From JAAYYM01 sp964483155 (lineage in GTDB: Bacteria > Bacillota > Clostridia > Lachnospirales > Lachnospiraceae), in assembly GCA_964483155.1 (NCBI GenBank), contig CAZAAC010000038.1, forward strand, positions 1-23,165: DNA of 23,165 bases, given 5' to 3'. The notes beneath the pieces are model-generated. The model worked only from the letters and a program-made list of their open reading frames with translations, had not been told where the DNA came from and ran no database searches. This document shows, one piece after another, positions 1-8,482 of the stretch. Position 1 is the first letter of the stretch. Each line of letters starts with the position of its first letter. Both the position numbers and the translations under genes were made by a program.

Positions 1-1
1 T

Positions 2-955
2 GTATATGGTGGCACATTTAATCTTTTGACAGTAACAATGAAAAAAATGGGAATTTCATGTACTATTGTAAATCCGGATGATTCAGTTGAAGAATTGAAC
101 AAAGCATTTCAGGATAATACAAAGTGTGTCCTTGCGGAGACAATTGCTAATCCAGCACTTGTTGTTTTAGATATAGAAAAGTTTGCCGATGTGGCGCATG
201 CACATGGTGTTCCTCTGATTATTGATAACACTTTTGCAACACCAATCAATTGCCGCCCTTTTGAATGGGGTGCTGATATTGTTGTGCATTCAACGACAAA
301 ATACATGGATGGCCATGCTATGAGTTTAGGCGGATGTATTGTTGACAGCGGTAATTTCGATTGGACAAAGTATCCTAATAAATTTCATGGCTTGACAGAG
401 CCGGACGATTCTTATCATGGTGTTACTTATACAGAACGTTTCGGAAAGGGCGCTTATATTACAAAAGCCACAGTACAATTAATGCGTGATTTAGGTTCTA
501 TGCAGGCACCACAGAATGCATTTTTACTAAATGCTGGACTGGAATCATTACATCTTCGTATGCAGAGACATTGTGAAAATGCACTAAAAGTTGCCCAATA
601 TTTGAGCGTACATCCTAAGGTTGCTTGGGTAAATTATCCTAATCTAGAGGGCAATAAATATTTTAATCTTGCGCAGAAGTATTTGCCTAACGGCTCTTGT
701 GGTGTGTTATGTTTTGGCCTAAAGGGAGAAAAAGATACAACGATAGATTTTATGGATAGACTTAAGCTAGCTGCTATCGTGACGCATGTTGCTGATACCA
801 GAACCTGTTTACTACATCCCGCTTCTCATACACACCGTCAGATGACAGATGAGCAATTATTAAAAGCAGGTGTTGCGCCAGACTTAATTAGATTTTCAGT
901 GGGTATTGAAAATGTGGCTGATATTATTGAGGATTTGGAACAGGCACTCAAATAA
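2..955 (+). CDS. metY: O-acetylhomoserine aminocarboxypropyltransferase (sulfhydrylase), 3' part
   Basis: This is a PLP enzyme of the Cys/Met metabolism family that makes homocysteine from O-acetylhomoserine and sulfide in the cytoplasm. The reading frame is already open at base 2 (VYGGTFNLL), a family block normally about 110 residues into the protein, so the true start lies before the window and 317 residues are visible. The PLP-binding lysine is in HSTTKYMDGHA, codon 299-301. The preceding IIDNTFATP block and the later THVADTRTCLLHPASHTHRQ region (SAT/THR-like substrate loop) are typical of O-acetylhomoserine enzymes, and the C-terminal end (IRFSVGIENVADIIEDLEQAL) is complete. The expected total of about 425-430 residues matches the family. 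Cystathionine gamma-synthase or lyase is less likely because of the long insert around residues 120-170 of the fragment. The next gene follows after 30 bases with no terminator between them. Confidence 0.93.
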   Translation, partial: VYGGTFNLLTVTMKKMGISCTIVNPDDSVEELNKAFQDNTKCVLAETIANPALVVLDIEKFADVAHAHGVPLIIDNTFATPINCRPFEWGADIVVHSTTKYMDGHAMSLGGCIVDSGNFDWTKYPNKFHGLTEPDDSYHGVTYTERFGKGAYITKATVQLMRDLGSMQAPQNAFLLNAGLESLHLRMQRHCENALKVAQYLSVHPKVAWVNYPNLEGNKYFNLAQKYLPNGSCGVLCFGLKGEKDTTIDFMDRLKLAAIVTHVADTRTCLLHPASHTHRQMTDEQLLKAGVAPDLIRFSVGIENVADIIEDLEQALK

Positions 956-985
956 TTATAGACATCACAGAGTTTTCGGGGAGAA

Positions 986-2620
986 ATGATGAGTATTAGA
1001 AAAAACTGGTTTACAAACTTCACAGTGTGTATATTTGTAATAATGATGACTAGCATTTTATGTGTATCAGTATATAATCATTTTTATGCAGTTAATAATG
1101 GTATTTTTTATACATGTGTTGTTTTGGGGATTATTTTAATACTGTTTCTTGTCACAAATTTAGTAATAAAACTTCTTTCTCTAAATGAAAATGAATATCA
1201 TACCATTTATCTTATGATTGAAACTATTAGTGTAGTGGCAGTATTTTTATTTGGTTTATTTTTAAGAATCTCTCCGGAGGTTGTATTCGCAGGATATTCG
1301 GCCAAATTTTTTGATGCTGCCGCCATGTTGCAAAAGAATATGCAATCTGGTAATACTGCTGCATTGGTAGCCAATATACTAAGTGAAAAAGCTATTTATG
1401 GATATGGAAAGATTACCGCATTTTTCTTTTCTTTTATTGGAACAAAGCAGGAAGTTATGCTTGTAATGAATATTATATTCCAAATGCTGGCTATATATTT
1501 TGTATATAGAATTGTCAGAAGAACCATTGGAGTTGTTTATGCGGTATTTGCTTTGATTATCAGTATTTGTATGCCATCACAATTTTTTTCTTGTTATACA
1601 CTTAATCATGAGGCATTATATGCAGCGATTTTCTTTGGTGCAGTTTTGTTATTTCTTTTTTTGAGTAGTCAATATGGATTGATGAAACACAAAATTCCGG
1701 GAATTTTGTGTTATATTATTTTAGGCATATTGCTTGGTTTATTATGTTTTATGGAACCAGTCTCGATTCTTTTCCTGCTTATATTTTGTATGCTTTTGTT
1801 TTTTTCAAAGAAAAAAAGAATTTTATTAGGATTCATGGTCTTATTCATTTCCTGTGCAGTATTCATTTTTTTAACAATGAAAATGAGCAATGAGATTGGA
1901 AAAGACTATCTAACAGTCTTAAATGCTTATTTATATTCTTTTTCTCCATTTGGAGAATTAACGCAAGAAACTGGATTAGTAGGTATAAAAGAAATCATTT
2001 TTTCACTTGCCAATCAACTTGATGACCAAAGTCAGTCTATTTTTAGTAATTACACTATGCTTCGATACATGGATGGACTTTTATTAGCACCTAATTTTGT
2101 GGCTTGGATACAACTGATTAACCAAGTCATGTATATCTGGATGCTATTACTCTCGGCTGTATGCGGAATTTATATGCTGAGAAGTAAGAGAACAGAAGCA
2201 ATAATATGCGTATGGCTAACATTTGGTGCTGTAATTATGATTTTATTTGACCTTAATAAAACAATTAATGCATTTTATTATGTACAGCTACTAATTATTA
2301 TGTCTACTATGTATTTATACTATGCATATCATTTTTATCTAAAGGATGATTTGAAGGAAGAATTGAAGGATAATTTGAAAAGAAATGAAATGATTGAAAT
2401 AAGGAAAGACAAACAAATTACGAAAGCACAGGATTTGCAGGAGGACGCTGTAGAATCTCCCGTGATGGAACTGAAAACAGAAAAGACACGATTTATCGAA
2501 AACCCCTTACCAGTGCCCCCGAGGCATAAGCAAAAAAGAATTGATTATTTGATTGAGCCGTCAGAAAATGAAATGGATTTTGATATGCAAGTACCAGAGG
2601 ACAGCGATTGGGATATTTGA
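986..2620 (+). CDS. Polytopic membrane protein with charged proline-rich cytoplasmic tail (GT-C-like, function unknown)
   Basis: I do not recognise a characterised protein. About ten to twelve hydrophobic segments span residues 8-450, beginning with two close to the N-terminus, in the layout of GT-C glycosyltransferase-like proteins. The first large loop (around residues 95-150, SPEVVFAGYSAKFFDAAAM) is where such enzymes carry an acidic catalytic pair, but no clear Asp-Glu motif is visible, so activity is doubtful. After the last membrane segment comes a hydrophilic tail of about 90 residues. It has three K(D/E)xL repeats (453-464), a basic and acidic linker, a proline-rich patch (ENPLPVPPRHK) and a very acidic end (EDSDWDI). 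Two ATGs lie in tandem at 986 and 989. The GGGGAG at 978-983 is too close to the first, so 989 is the likelier start (543 residues). The gene probably shares a transcript with the upstream metY-type gene and ends at the hairpin at 2632. Confidence 0.8.
   Translation: MMSIRKNWFTNFTVCIFVIMMTSILCVSVYNHFYAVNNGIFYTCVVLGIILILFLVTNLVIKLLSLNENEYHTIYLMIETISVVAVFLFGLFLRISPEVVFAGYSAKFFDAAAMLQKNMQSGNTAALVANILSEKAIYGYGKITAFFFSFIGTKQEVMLVMNIIFQMLAIYFVYRIVRRTIGVVYAVFALIISICMPSQFFSCYTLNHEALYAAIFFGAVLLFLFLSSQYGLMKHKIPGILCYIILGILLGLLCFMEPVSILFLLIFCMLLFFSKKKRILLGFMVLFISCAVFIFLTMKMSNEIGKDYLTVLNAYLYSFSPFGELTQETGLVGIKEIIFSLANQLDDQSQSIFSNYTMLRYMDGLLLAPNFVAWIQLINQVMYIWMLLLSAVCGIYMLRSKRTEAIICVWLTFGAVIMILFDLNKTINAFYYVQLLIIMSTMYLYYAYHFYLKDDLKEELKDNLKRNEMIEIRKDKQITKAQDLQEDAVESPVMELKTEKTRFIENPLPVPPRHKQKRIDYLIEPSENEMDFDMQVPEDSDWDI
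2342..2377 (+). repeat. Three tandem 12-base coding repeats in the membrane-protein tail
   Basis: Three consecutive imperfect 12-base units (AAGGATGATTTG, AAGGAAGAATTG, AAGGATAATTTG) encode KDDL, KEEL and KDNL at residues 453-464, directly after the last membrane segment. They would form a short charged amphipathic helix and look like a small in-frame tandem duplication. Confidence 0.75.
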
Positions 2621-2631
2621 CGAAGATAAGA

Positions 2632-2670
2632 AAAACAGTCGTTTACAAAAGTAAATGACTGTTTTTTATT
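2632..2670. terminator. Bidirectional intrinsic terminator between the membrane-protein gene and tRNA-Thr
   Basis: A 12-pair stem (2635-2646 with 2651-2662, one G-U pair) closes an AAAA loop. On the plus strand it is followed by TTTTTATT and serves the gene ending at 2620. On the minus strand it is followed by TTTTT (plus-strand A run 2631-2635) and can end the convergent tRNA transcript, which finishes about 30 bases earlier. Confidence 0.9.
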
Positions 2671-2693
2671 ATTTCTATTCTAAATAAACAAAA

Positions 2694-2766
2694 AGCTGAA
2701 AATCGGATTTGAACCGACGACCCCTTCATTACGAGTGAAGTGCTCTACCAGCTGAGCTATTTCAGC
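2694..2766 (-). tRNA. tRNA-Thr, anticodon CGU (codon ACG)
   Basis: The reverse complement folds into a complete cloverleaf. It has a 7-pair acceptor stem (GCTGAAA/TTTCAGC), a D arm (GCTC/GAGC with GG in the loop), an anticodon stem CTTCA/TGAAG around loop CTCGTAA, a 5-base variable loop, and a T arm GTCGG/CCGAT with loop TTCGAAT. Anticodon CGT reads threonine ACG codons. The length is 73 bases including a U discriminator, and no CCA is encoded. It has its own promoter on the minus strand and shares a terminator with the convergent gene. No integrase or flanking direct repeat suggests use as an integration site. Confidence 0.96.
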
Positions 2767-2792
2767 AACAGTATTATAAAGATACCTTCGAT

Positions 2793-2821
2793 ATTATAAT
2801 AGATTTAAATGTTTTTTGCAA
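2793..2821 (-). promoter_or_regulatory. Predicted sigma-A promoter for tRNA-Thr
   Basis: Read on the minus strand, TTGCAA (2816-2821) is followed after exactly 17 bases by a perfect TATAAT (2793-2798). Transcription would begin near 2786, about 20 bases before the mature tRNA 5' end, a usual leader length. Confidence 0.75.
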
Positions 2822-2894
2822 CATAAATGTATAAATCATAATTACATAAAGTGATATATTACAAATATTGGTTTTTTTATATTAAAAAAAATAA

Positions 2895-2923
2895 TTGTAT
2901 TATTAAAAAAAGTTTGTTAAAAT
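2895..2923 (+). promoter_or_regulatory. Predicted promoter for the 914-residue EAL protein
   Basis: TTGTAT (2895-2900), a 17-base spacer and TAAAAT (2918-2923) preceded by TG at the extended -10 position. The start would be near 2930, leaving a leader of about 70 bases before the ATG at 2999. The rest of 2822-2998 is very AT-rich and shows no further feature. This promoter diverges from the tRNA promoter. Confidence 0.55.
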
Positions 2924-2998
2924 GCTTATATGAGTCAAAAAATAGAAGGAATTATCAGATAATTATGTAAAAATATAGAAATAGGCAGGAGGATACAA

Positions 2999-5743
2999 AT
3001 GGGCACAGAAAATGACAGATTACATTTTCTTCATGAAGAATATGTTTTTGCACTACTAAAAAAAAGAGCTAAAGTATCCTATAAAGTTAATCTTAGTAAA
3101 AATATTGTGGAGGAACTTTATACAGAAGAAGTTCCGGCAGAAATAATTAAGAATATAATAACATTAGAACAAATTGATAGTATAGCAGAAACATTCATCT
3201 TAGATGGTGATGAGTTAGCACGATATAGAGAAACTTCTAAAAGGGATTATTTTATTAATCAGTTTTATGCTGGTATTACTACATTGAGTTTAGACTATAG
3301 AACAAAATCAAGCAAGGGAAAAGTAGTATGGGTTTCTAGAAAGTGCCGATTATTTAAAAAGCATGGTTCAGGAGAACTGTATTGTTTTTGCTATATTATG
3401 AATATAAATGCAAGAAAGAAAAGAGAGTTATTATATCCAGAGAAAATAGAATATGATGTGTACAGTAATTTGTATAAAGAAAAAACAGCCAGAATCATGA
3501 TTGATGAGCTGCTTGTCAGGAAGAGACAGAATAATTCAAAAATAGGCGGCGTATTTTTTACGATTGCTCTAGCAAATTATGACTATTTTAAGAAGACATA
3601 TGGAGACTTTATTAGCCATAAGATTCTCCCAGAATTGGGTGATCTGATTCAATTATATATGTTACCTGACTCCATTTGTACATATGGAGGAAATGGAAGA
3701 TTCTATTTGTATACAAATGATTATGGTAATGAAGATATTATTGATCATATCGAAAAGTTATTGATGGTTTTAGATACAAAATATTCATTTTTTGAAAAAG
3801 ATTTTCAGCTAAATTTGTTTGCTAATATTGTATTTGAAGAGGAAGAAGATAATTCCTTCGACAAATTAAATGAGAAGGCAAAGTACATAGACCGTTTTGC
3901 GAATCGTGAAACAAGAGAAAAATGTGTTGTATATCAAAATGCAGCCTTGGAATATACAGATTATAGTGATAAGGATGATGAATTTCTAAAGCGATTACAT
4001 GATTCAGATGTAAAATCGATGCACATGATCTTGAATATTACAGCGGCATTGATTGCAGATGAGGTTCTAAACGTTGCACTGAATCATGTACTGAAGATCA
4101 TGTGCCAGTATTATAAAGCCGAGAGGACAAATTTATTTGAAATGGATGGCATAGAGGGGCAGGGTTTTAACCATATTGAGTGGTTTGATGAAGGAATCGA
4201 ATCAATTTCAGAGCAAATCAGTCATTCAAAAGTAAATGTATTGCAAGCCCTTCAAAATGTTTGTAAAAATGGACAAATATTTATGACACAAAAAATCGAA
4301 GGTCTTATGCATAAAGATGAAATATTATATCAATCACTGAAATATCTTAAAATAAAATCTATCTATATTGCTCCATTTTATGTCAAAAATAAACTGGCAG
4401 GATTTCTGACAGTTGATAATCCATCGGCGCATCTTGGAGAGGCCATACTACTTAATGCAATGGCTTATTTTGTTCCGCGAGAGATTAATAAAAGAAAAAT
4501 ATTGCGAGAAAAGGATTTTTCCAAATACTATGATGCATTGACAGAACTCGAAAATAGAAACAGTTATCAAAAATATGTAAATGAAATGTCGGGAGAGCAC
4601 TTCTCCACTATGGGCGTTGTTATTGCAGATATAAATGGTTTAAAAGAAATCAACAAACACTTTGGCGGTAAATATGGGGATTCTCTTGTACAAAAATTGT
4701 CGAATATCCTGCGTCTTCAGTTTGCAAACAGCAATACATATCGTTATGGTGGAGGGACATTTGTTGTAATTGCTGCGGATATCACACAAGAGAAGTTTGA
4801 GGAGAAGGTAAGAGACTTCAAGAAGAAATTCTATAATCAAAATGAAATGTCTATAGCAGTTGGCCACGGATGGGCAAGCATGGACATTGATATTGAAAAA
4901 ATGGTTGTTCATGCAGAGGACATGATGTTAATTGCTAAACAGGATTATTATCAAAAAGCAGAAGAAACGAATAAGTATTACCGCTTTAGACTAAAACAGC
5001 AGGTTATTGAAGCATTAAAAAATAATGAGTTCGTAATATATCTACAACCAAAAGCTGAGATTAAATCTGGAATCATAAATGGTGCAGAAGCGCTAATCAG
5101 AAGAATACACCCTATACATGGTGTCATGGCACCTTCTAAGTTTGTAATACTATTAGAAAAAGAAAATCTGATCAGACATATAGACATATTTGTTTTTGAA
5201 GAAGTGATGAAGCTATTGCGAAAATGGATTGATGCAGGAAAAGATGTATTTACAATTTCACTTAATTTCTCGAGAGTAACAATGCTGGAACCTGATATCA
5301 TTCATAAGATGAATAAGATTCAAGAGAAATACAAGGTGCCAAAAGGATTGGTTGAGATAGAAATCACGGAAACGTTGGGCGATATGGAAAAAAGTACAAT
5401 TGAGAGTATTGGCGAAGAAATTGTCAAGAGTGGCTATCGCTTATCACTAGATGATTTTGGGGCAAGTTTTTCAAACTTATCTATCCTTAACACGATGAGA
5501 TTTGATGTGTTAAAACTTGATAAAAGTATTATTAACAATATTGTATCCGCGGATAAGAGCCGTATTATCATAAAAAAAGTTTTGGAACTGTGTAATGAAC
5601 TAAACATTGAAAGTATTGCAGAGGGAGTAGAAACGGTTGAACAGCTAAATGTATTGCGTGAGATGGGGTGTCTGCAGGCACAGGGATACTTGTTTAATAA
5701 ACCGATACCAGTAAAAAAATTTGAAGAAAAGTATATTAAATGA
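2999..5743 (+). CDS. Cytoplasmic c-di-GMP phosphodiesterase with PAS-like, two degenerate GGDEF, GAF and EAL domains
   Basis: This 914-residue protein has no membrane segment. In order it shows a PAS-like region (about 30-140, ending FCYIMNINARKKREL), a GGDEF-like domain (about 150-310) with YGGNGRF at 229-235 in place of the active-site signature, a GAF domain (about 345-500), a second GGDEF-like domain (about 515-665) with YGGGTF at 583-588, and a C-terminal EAL domain (about 675-914). The EAL residues needed for catalysis appear present: E697-A698-L699, Asn in SLNFS, EITE, D818-D819 in LDDFG, Lys in LKLDKS, Glu in AEGVET and Gln in QGYLF. It should therefore hydrolyse c-di-GMP but not make it; the GGDEF-like parts may sense GTP or act structurally. 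The start has a perfect AGGAGG (2987-2992) six bases upstream. The gene sits alone between its own promoter and terminator. It is a sensor by architecture, with no ligand evident. Confidence 0.9.
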   Translation: MGTENDRLHFLHEEYVFALLKKRAKVSYKVNLSKNIVEELYTEEVPAEIIKNIITLEQIDSIAETFILDGDELARYRETSKRDYFINQFYAGITTLSLDYRTKSSKGKVVWVSRKCRLFKKHGSGELYCFCYIMNINARKKRELLYPEKIEYDVYSNLYKEKTARIMIDELLVRKRQNNSKIGGVFFTIALANYDYFKKTYGDFISHKILPELGDLIQLYMLPDSICTYGGNGRFYLYTNDYGNEDIIDHIEKLLMVLDTKYSFFEKDFQLNLFANIVFEEEEDNSFDKLNEKAKYIDRFANRETREKCVVYQNAALEYTDYSDKDDEFLKRLHDSDVKSMHMILNITAALIADEVLNVALNHVLKIMCQYYKAERTNLFEMDGIEGQGFNHIEWFDEGIESISEQISHSKVNVLQALQNVCKNGQIFMTQKIEGLMHKDEILYQSLKYLKIKSIYIAPFYVKNKLAGFLTVDNPSAHLGEAILLNAMAYFVPREINKRKILREKDFSKYYDALTELENRNSYQKYVNEMSGEHFSTMGVVIADINGLKEINKHFGGKYGDSLVQKLSNILRLQFANSNTYRYGGGTFVVIAADITQEKFEEKVRDFKKKFYNQNEMSIAVGHGWASMDIDIEKMVVHAEDMMLIAKQDYYQKAEETNKYYRFRLKQQVIEALKNNEFVIYLQPKAEIKSGIINGAEALIRRIHPIHGVMAPSKFVILLEKENLIRHIDIFVFEEVMKLLRKWIDAGKDVFTISLNFSRVTMLEPDIIHKMNKIQEKYKVPKGLVEIEITETLGDMEKSTIESIGEEIVKSGYRLSLDDFGASFSNLSILNTMRFDVLKLDKSIINNIVSADKSRIIIKKVLELCNELNIESIAEGVETVEQLNVLREMGCLQAQGYLFNKPIPVKKFEEKYIK

Positions 5744-5753
5744 TATATTCTGA

Positions 5754-5790
5754 GAAAACAGGCGTATAAAATATAGAAACGCCTGTTTTT
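5754..5790 (+). terminator. Intrinsic terminator after the 914-residue EAL gene
   Basis: Stem AAAACAGGCGT (5755-5765) pairs with ACGCCTGTTTT (5779-5789) around a 13-base AT-rich loop and runs into a T tract. It lies 11 bases after the stop codon and just before the argH promoter, cleanly separating the two units. Confidence 0.9.
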
Positions 5791-5793
5791 GCG

Positions 5794-5822
5794 TTGAAAA
5801 TAAACTGGAAGTATGCTAAAAT
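5794..5822 (+). promoter_or_regulatory. Predicted promoter of the argH-asd-EAL-ABC-topB operon
   Basis: TTGAAA (5794-5799), a 17-base spacer and TAAAAT (5817-5822) with TG at the extended -10 position. Transcription would begin near 5829, giving a leader of about 83 bases before the argH ATG at 5913. That leader is too short for a T-box and shows no clear ARG-box palindrome. I see no comparable promoter between the nine genes downstream. Confidence 0.75.
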
Positions 5823-5912
5823 CAAATTTACATTTAACTTATCAGAGAAAAAATGTGCAAGGATATAATAAGGCTGTTACAAAATTCTCTGAAATCTGAA
5901 GGGACAATAGAC

Positions 5913-7346
5913 ATGGCACAATTATGGGGTGGACGTTTTACAAAGGAAACCGACAAAATGGTATATAATTTTAATGCATCAATTCGGTTTGATCAAAGAT
6001 TATATAAGCAGGATATAGAGGGAAGTATTGCACATGTTGTTATGCTTGCGAAGCAGGGCATTCTGACAGACACGGAAAAGGATTCTATTATAGTTGGTCT
6101 TGTAGGAATACGAGATGATATCGAATCTGGAAAGATACTGATAACGGATTCATATGAGGATATTCACAGTTTTGTGGAAGCAAATTTAATTGATAGAATT
6201 GGAGAAATAGGAAAAAAATTACATACAGGAAGAAGTAGGAATGATCAAGTAGCATTGGATATGAAATTATATGTTCGGCAAGAGGTACTACAGGTTGATC
6301 AGCTGACAAAGGATTTGCTGACGACATTACTACATATTATGGAAGAAAATACAGAGACCTATATGCCAGGATTTACACATCTGCAGAAGGCGCAGCCGAT
6401 TACATTAGCACATCATATTGGTGCATATTTTGAAATGTTTAAAAGAGACCGTCTAAGATTACGAGACATTTATCATAGAATGAATTACTGTCCATTGGGT
6501 TCTGGTGCACTTGCAGGAACGACATATCCTCTAGATCGCGAATATGTGTCGAGTCTTATGGGATTTGAAGGCGCTACCTTAAACAGTATGGATTCTGTTT
6601 CAGATCGAGATTATATTATTGAGTTGTTATCTGCATTGTCAACTGCTATGATGCATTTAAGTCGATTTTCAGAAGAAATCATAATATGGAATACGAATGA
6701 ATATCAATTTATTGAGATTGATGACGCATTTAGCACCGGTAGTAGTATTATGCCACAAAAGAAAAATCCAGATATAGCAGAATTAGTACGTGGAAAAACA
6801 GGGCGAGTTTATGGTGCACTCATGAGTATACTTACAACAATGAAAGGTATTCCTTTGGCATATAATAAGGATATGCAGGAGGATAAAGAAGTAACCTTTG
6901 ATGCAATTGATACGGTAAAGGAGTGCCTACTTTTATTTGAAGGAATGTTAGCGAGTATAAAGTTTAATAAGGATAGAATGGAACAAAGTACAATGGGTGG
7001 ATTTACAAATGCCACAGATGTCGCTGATTATTTAGTGGGAAAAGGGATTCCATTCAGAGATGCCCATGGTATATCGGGACAATTGGTTCTATATTGTATG
7101 GAACATCAAAAAACATTATTAGATTTATCTATTAAAGAATATAAGAATATATGTGATGTGATTGAAGAAGATATCTATCATGCCATCAGTTTAAAAAGCT
7201 GTGTGGAAAAGAGAATGACTACTGGAGCCCCAAGTAAGGCAATGATGAATAAAGTCATTATGATATATCGAGACTATTTATGTGCCGATTGGCAAAATGA
7301 TGATGATACATTTGAAACAATAGAAAAAGAAGGAAAGTGGCTGTAA
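5913..7346 (+). CDS. argH: Argininosuccinate lyase
   Basis: The enzyme cleaves argininosuccinate to arginine and fumarate, the last step of arginine synthesis, as a cytoplasmic tetramer. The 477-residue product begins MAQLWGGRFTKETD, the usual ArgH N-terminus. The frame stays open back to an ATG at 5853, but the 20 extra residues do not fit the family, whereas GAAGGGA (5898-5904) is correctly placed before 5913. Family blocks are HTGRSRNDQ (104-112), GFTHLQKAQP (153-162) with the catalytic His-region, and the mobile-loop signature GSSIMPQKKNP (276-286) carrying the catalytic serine. Length and both ends look complete. It is the first gene of a long collinear cluster, with asd starting 37 bases later. 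ArgG is not in the window, so the rest of arginine synthesis is elsewhere. Confidence 0.97.
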   Translation: MAQLWGGRFTKETDKMVYNFNASIRFDQRLYKQDIEGSIAHVVMLAKQGILTDTEKDSIIVGLVGIRDDIESGKILITDSYEDIHSFVEANLIDRIGEIGKKLHTGRSRNDQVALDMKLYVRQEVLQVDQLTKDLLTTLLHIMEENTETYMPGFTHLQKAQPITLAHHIGAYFEMFKRDRLRLRDIYHRMNYCPLGSGALAGTTYPLDREYVSSLMGFEGATLNSMDSVSDRDYIIELLSALSTAMMHLSRFSEEIIIWNTNEYQFIEIDDAFSTGSSIMPQKKNPDIAELVRGKTGRVYGALMSILTTMKGIPLAYNKDMQEDKEVTFDAIDTVKECLLLFEGMLASIKFNKDRMEQSTMGGFTNATDVADYLVGKGIPFRDAHGISGQLVLYCMEHQKTLLDLSIKEYKNICDVIEEDIYHAISLKSCVEKRMTTGAPSKAMMNKVIMIYRDYLCADWQNDDDTFETIEKEGKWL

Positions 7347-7383
7347 CAGGCTAACTTTGCAATAAAAAGAGGAGAGATGTGAG

Positions 7384-8466
7384 ATGAGCGAGAAATTAAA
7401 AGTAGGTATTTTGGGCGGAACTGGAATGGTAGGACAGAGATTCATATCGTTACTTGAGGATCATCCTTGGTTTGAAGTGACAGTGATCGCTGCCAGTCAA
7501 AGAAGTGCAGGCAGGACATATGAAGAGGCGGTAGGTGATAGATGGAAGATGACGACACCCATGCCGGAAGCAGTCAAAAAAATGATTGTCATGAATGTGA
7601 ATGAAGTAACAAAAATTGCATCTGAAATTGATTTTGTCTTTAGTGCGGTCGATATGACAAAAGATGAAATTCGTGCAATTGAAGAAGAATATGCAAAAGC
7701 AGAAGTGCCTGTTGTATCTAATAATAGTGCACACCGTTGGACGCCAGATGTTCCGATGATTATTCCAGAGTTAAATCCGGAACATTCAGAGGTAATCAAG
7801 TATCAGCGAGAAAGACTTGGTACAAAGAGAGGTTTTATTGCTGTAAAACCTAATTGCTCGATTCAGAGTTATGCGCCATTGCTTTTTGCATGGAAAGAAT
7901 ATGAGCCAATAGAAATTGTTGCTACAACATATCAGGCAATTTCAGGCGCGGGTAAAACATTTAAAGATTGGCCAGAGATGGTAGAGAATGTAATTCCCTA
8001 TATAGGCGGAGAAGAGGAAAAGAGTGAGCAAGAACCCCTGCGTATCCTTGGAAAAGTGGAAAACGGTGTTATCGTAAAAGCAGGTACACCAGCAATCACA
8101 ACACAGTGTATAAGAGTTCCTGTATTAAATGGACATACAGCAGCTGTGTTCATAAAGTTTGCAAAGAAACCTACCAAAGAGCAATTGCTAGAAAAACTTT
8201 TAAATTTTAAAGGAATCCCACAAGAGCTTAATTTGCCGAGTGCGCCAAAACAGTTTATACAATATTTAGAAGAGGATAATCGCCCACAGGTAGTATTGGA
8301 TGTTGATTTTGAAAAAGGTATGGGCGTATCTGTTGGACGACTCAGAGAAGATAATGTAGGATTATTTGATTATAAGTTTATAGGGTTATCACACAATACG
8401 ATTAGAGGTGCTGCAGGCGGAGCTGTTCTTTGTGCAGAGCTGTTAAAAGCACAGGGATACATTTGA
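7384..8466 (+). CDS. asd: Aspartate-semialdehyde dehydrogenase, archaeal/fungal type
   Basis: This enzyme reduces beta-aspartyl phosphate to aspartate semialdehyde with NADPH, the branch point to lysine, threonine, methionine and diaminopimelate. The 360-residue protein starts with the nucleotide-binding loop GGTGMVGQRF (11-20). The catalytic cysteine is C158 in KPNCSIQ, and the acid/base histidine is probably H251 in VPVLNGHTAA. The N-terminal LLEDHPWFEVTVIAAS and the overall pattern match the archaeal/fungal branch rather than the E. coli-type enzyme (GWRGMVGS). GGAGAG just upstream supports the start. It follows argH by 37 bases and precedes the EAL gene by 16 bases, so all three are probably on one message. 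Product of the upstream metY-type reaction pathway also depends on this branch point. Confidence 0.95.
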   Translation: MSEKLKVGILGGTGMVGQRFISLLEDHPWFEVTVIAASQRSAGRTYEEAVGDRWKMTTPMPEAVKKMIVMNVNEVTKIASEIDFVFSAVDMTKDEIRAIEEEYAKAEVPVVSNNSAHRWTPDVPMIIPELNPEHSEVIKYQRERLGTKRGFIAVKPNCSIQSYAPLLFAWKEYEPIEIVATTYQAISGAGKTFKDWPEMVENVIPYIGGEEEKSEQEPLRILGKVENGVIVKAGTPAITTQCIRVPVLNGHTAAVFIKFAKKPTKEQLLEKLLNFKGIPQELNLPSAPKQFIQYLEEDNRPQVVLDVDFEKGMGVSVGRLREDNVGLFDYKFIGLSHNTIRGAAGGAVLCAELLKAQGYI

Positions 8467-8482
8467 TTATTAATTATAAGAA

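Noticed and set aside
1708..1893. Second plus-strand frame inside the first membrane protein
   Set aside because: It overlaps membrane-segment codons of the real gene and is a composition effect of T-rich codons.
2694..2766. tRNA-Thr as attachment site of an integrated element
   Set aside because: No repeat of the tRNA 3' end and no integrase or other mobile gene was seen on either side.
4978..5301. Open frame on the minus strand inside the EAL domain
   Set aside because: It is a shadow of a conserved coding region, with no ribosome site and an odd composition.
5853..5912. N-terminal extension of argH from an upstream ATG
   Set aside because: The extra 20 residues are outside the ArgH family, while the ATG at 5913 gives the typical MAQLWGGRF start and has a better-placed ribosome site.
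5823..5912. T-box riboswitch or ARG box in the argH leader
   Set aside because: The leader is about 83 bases, too short for a T-box with its conserved TGGNACCGCG region, and no clear ArgR-type palindrome was found.
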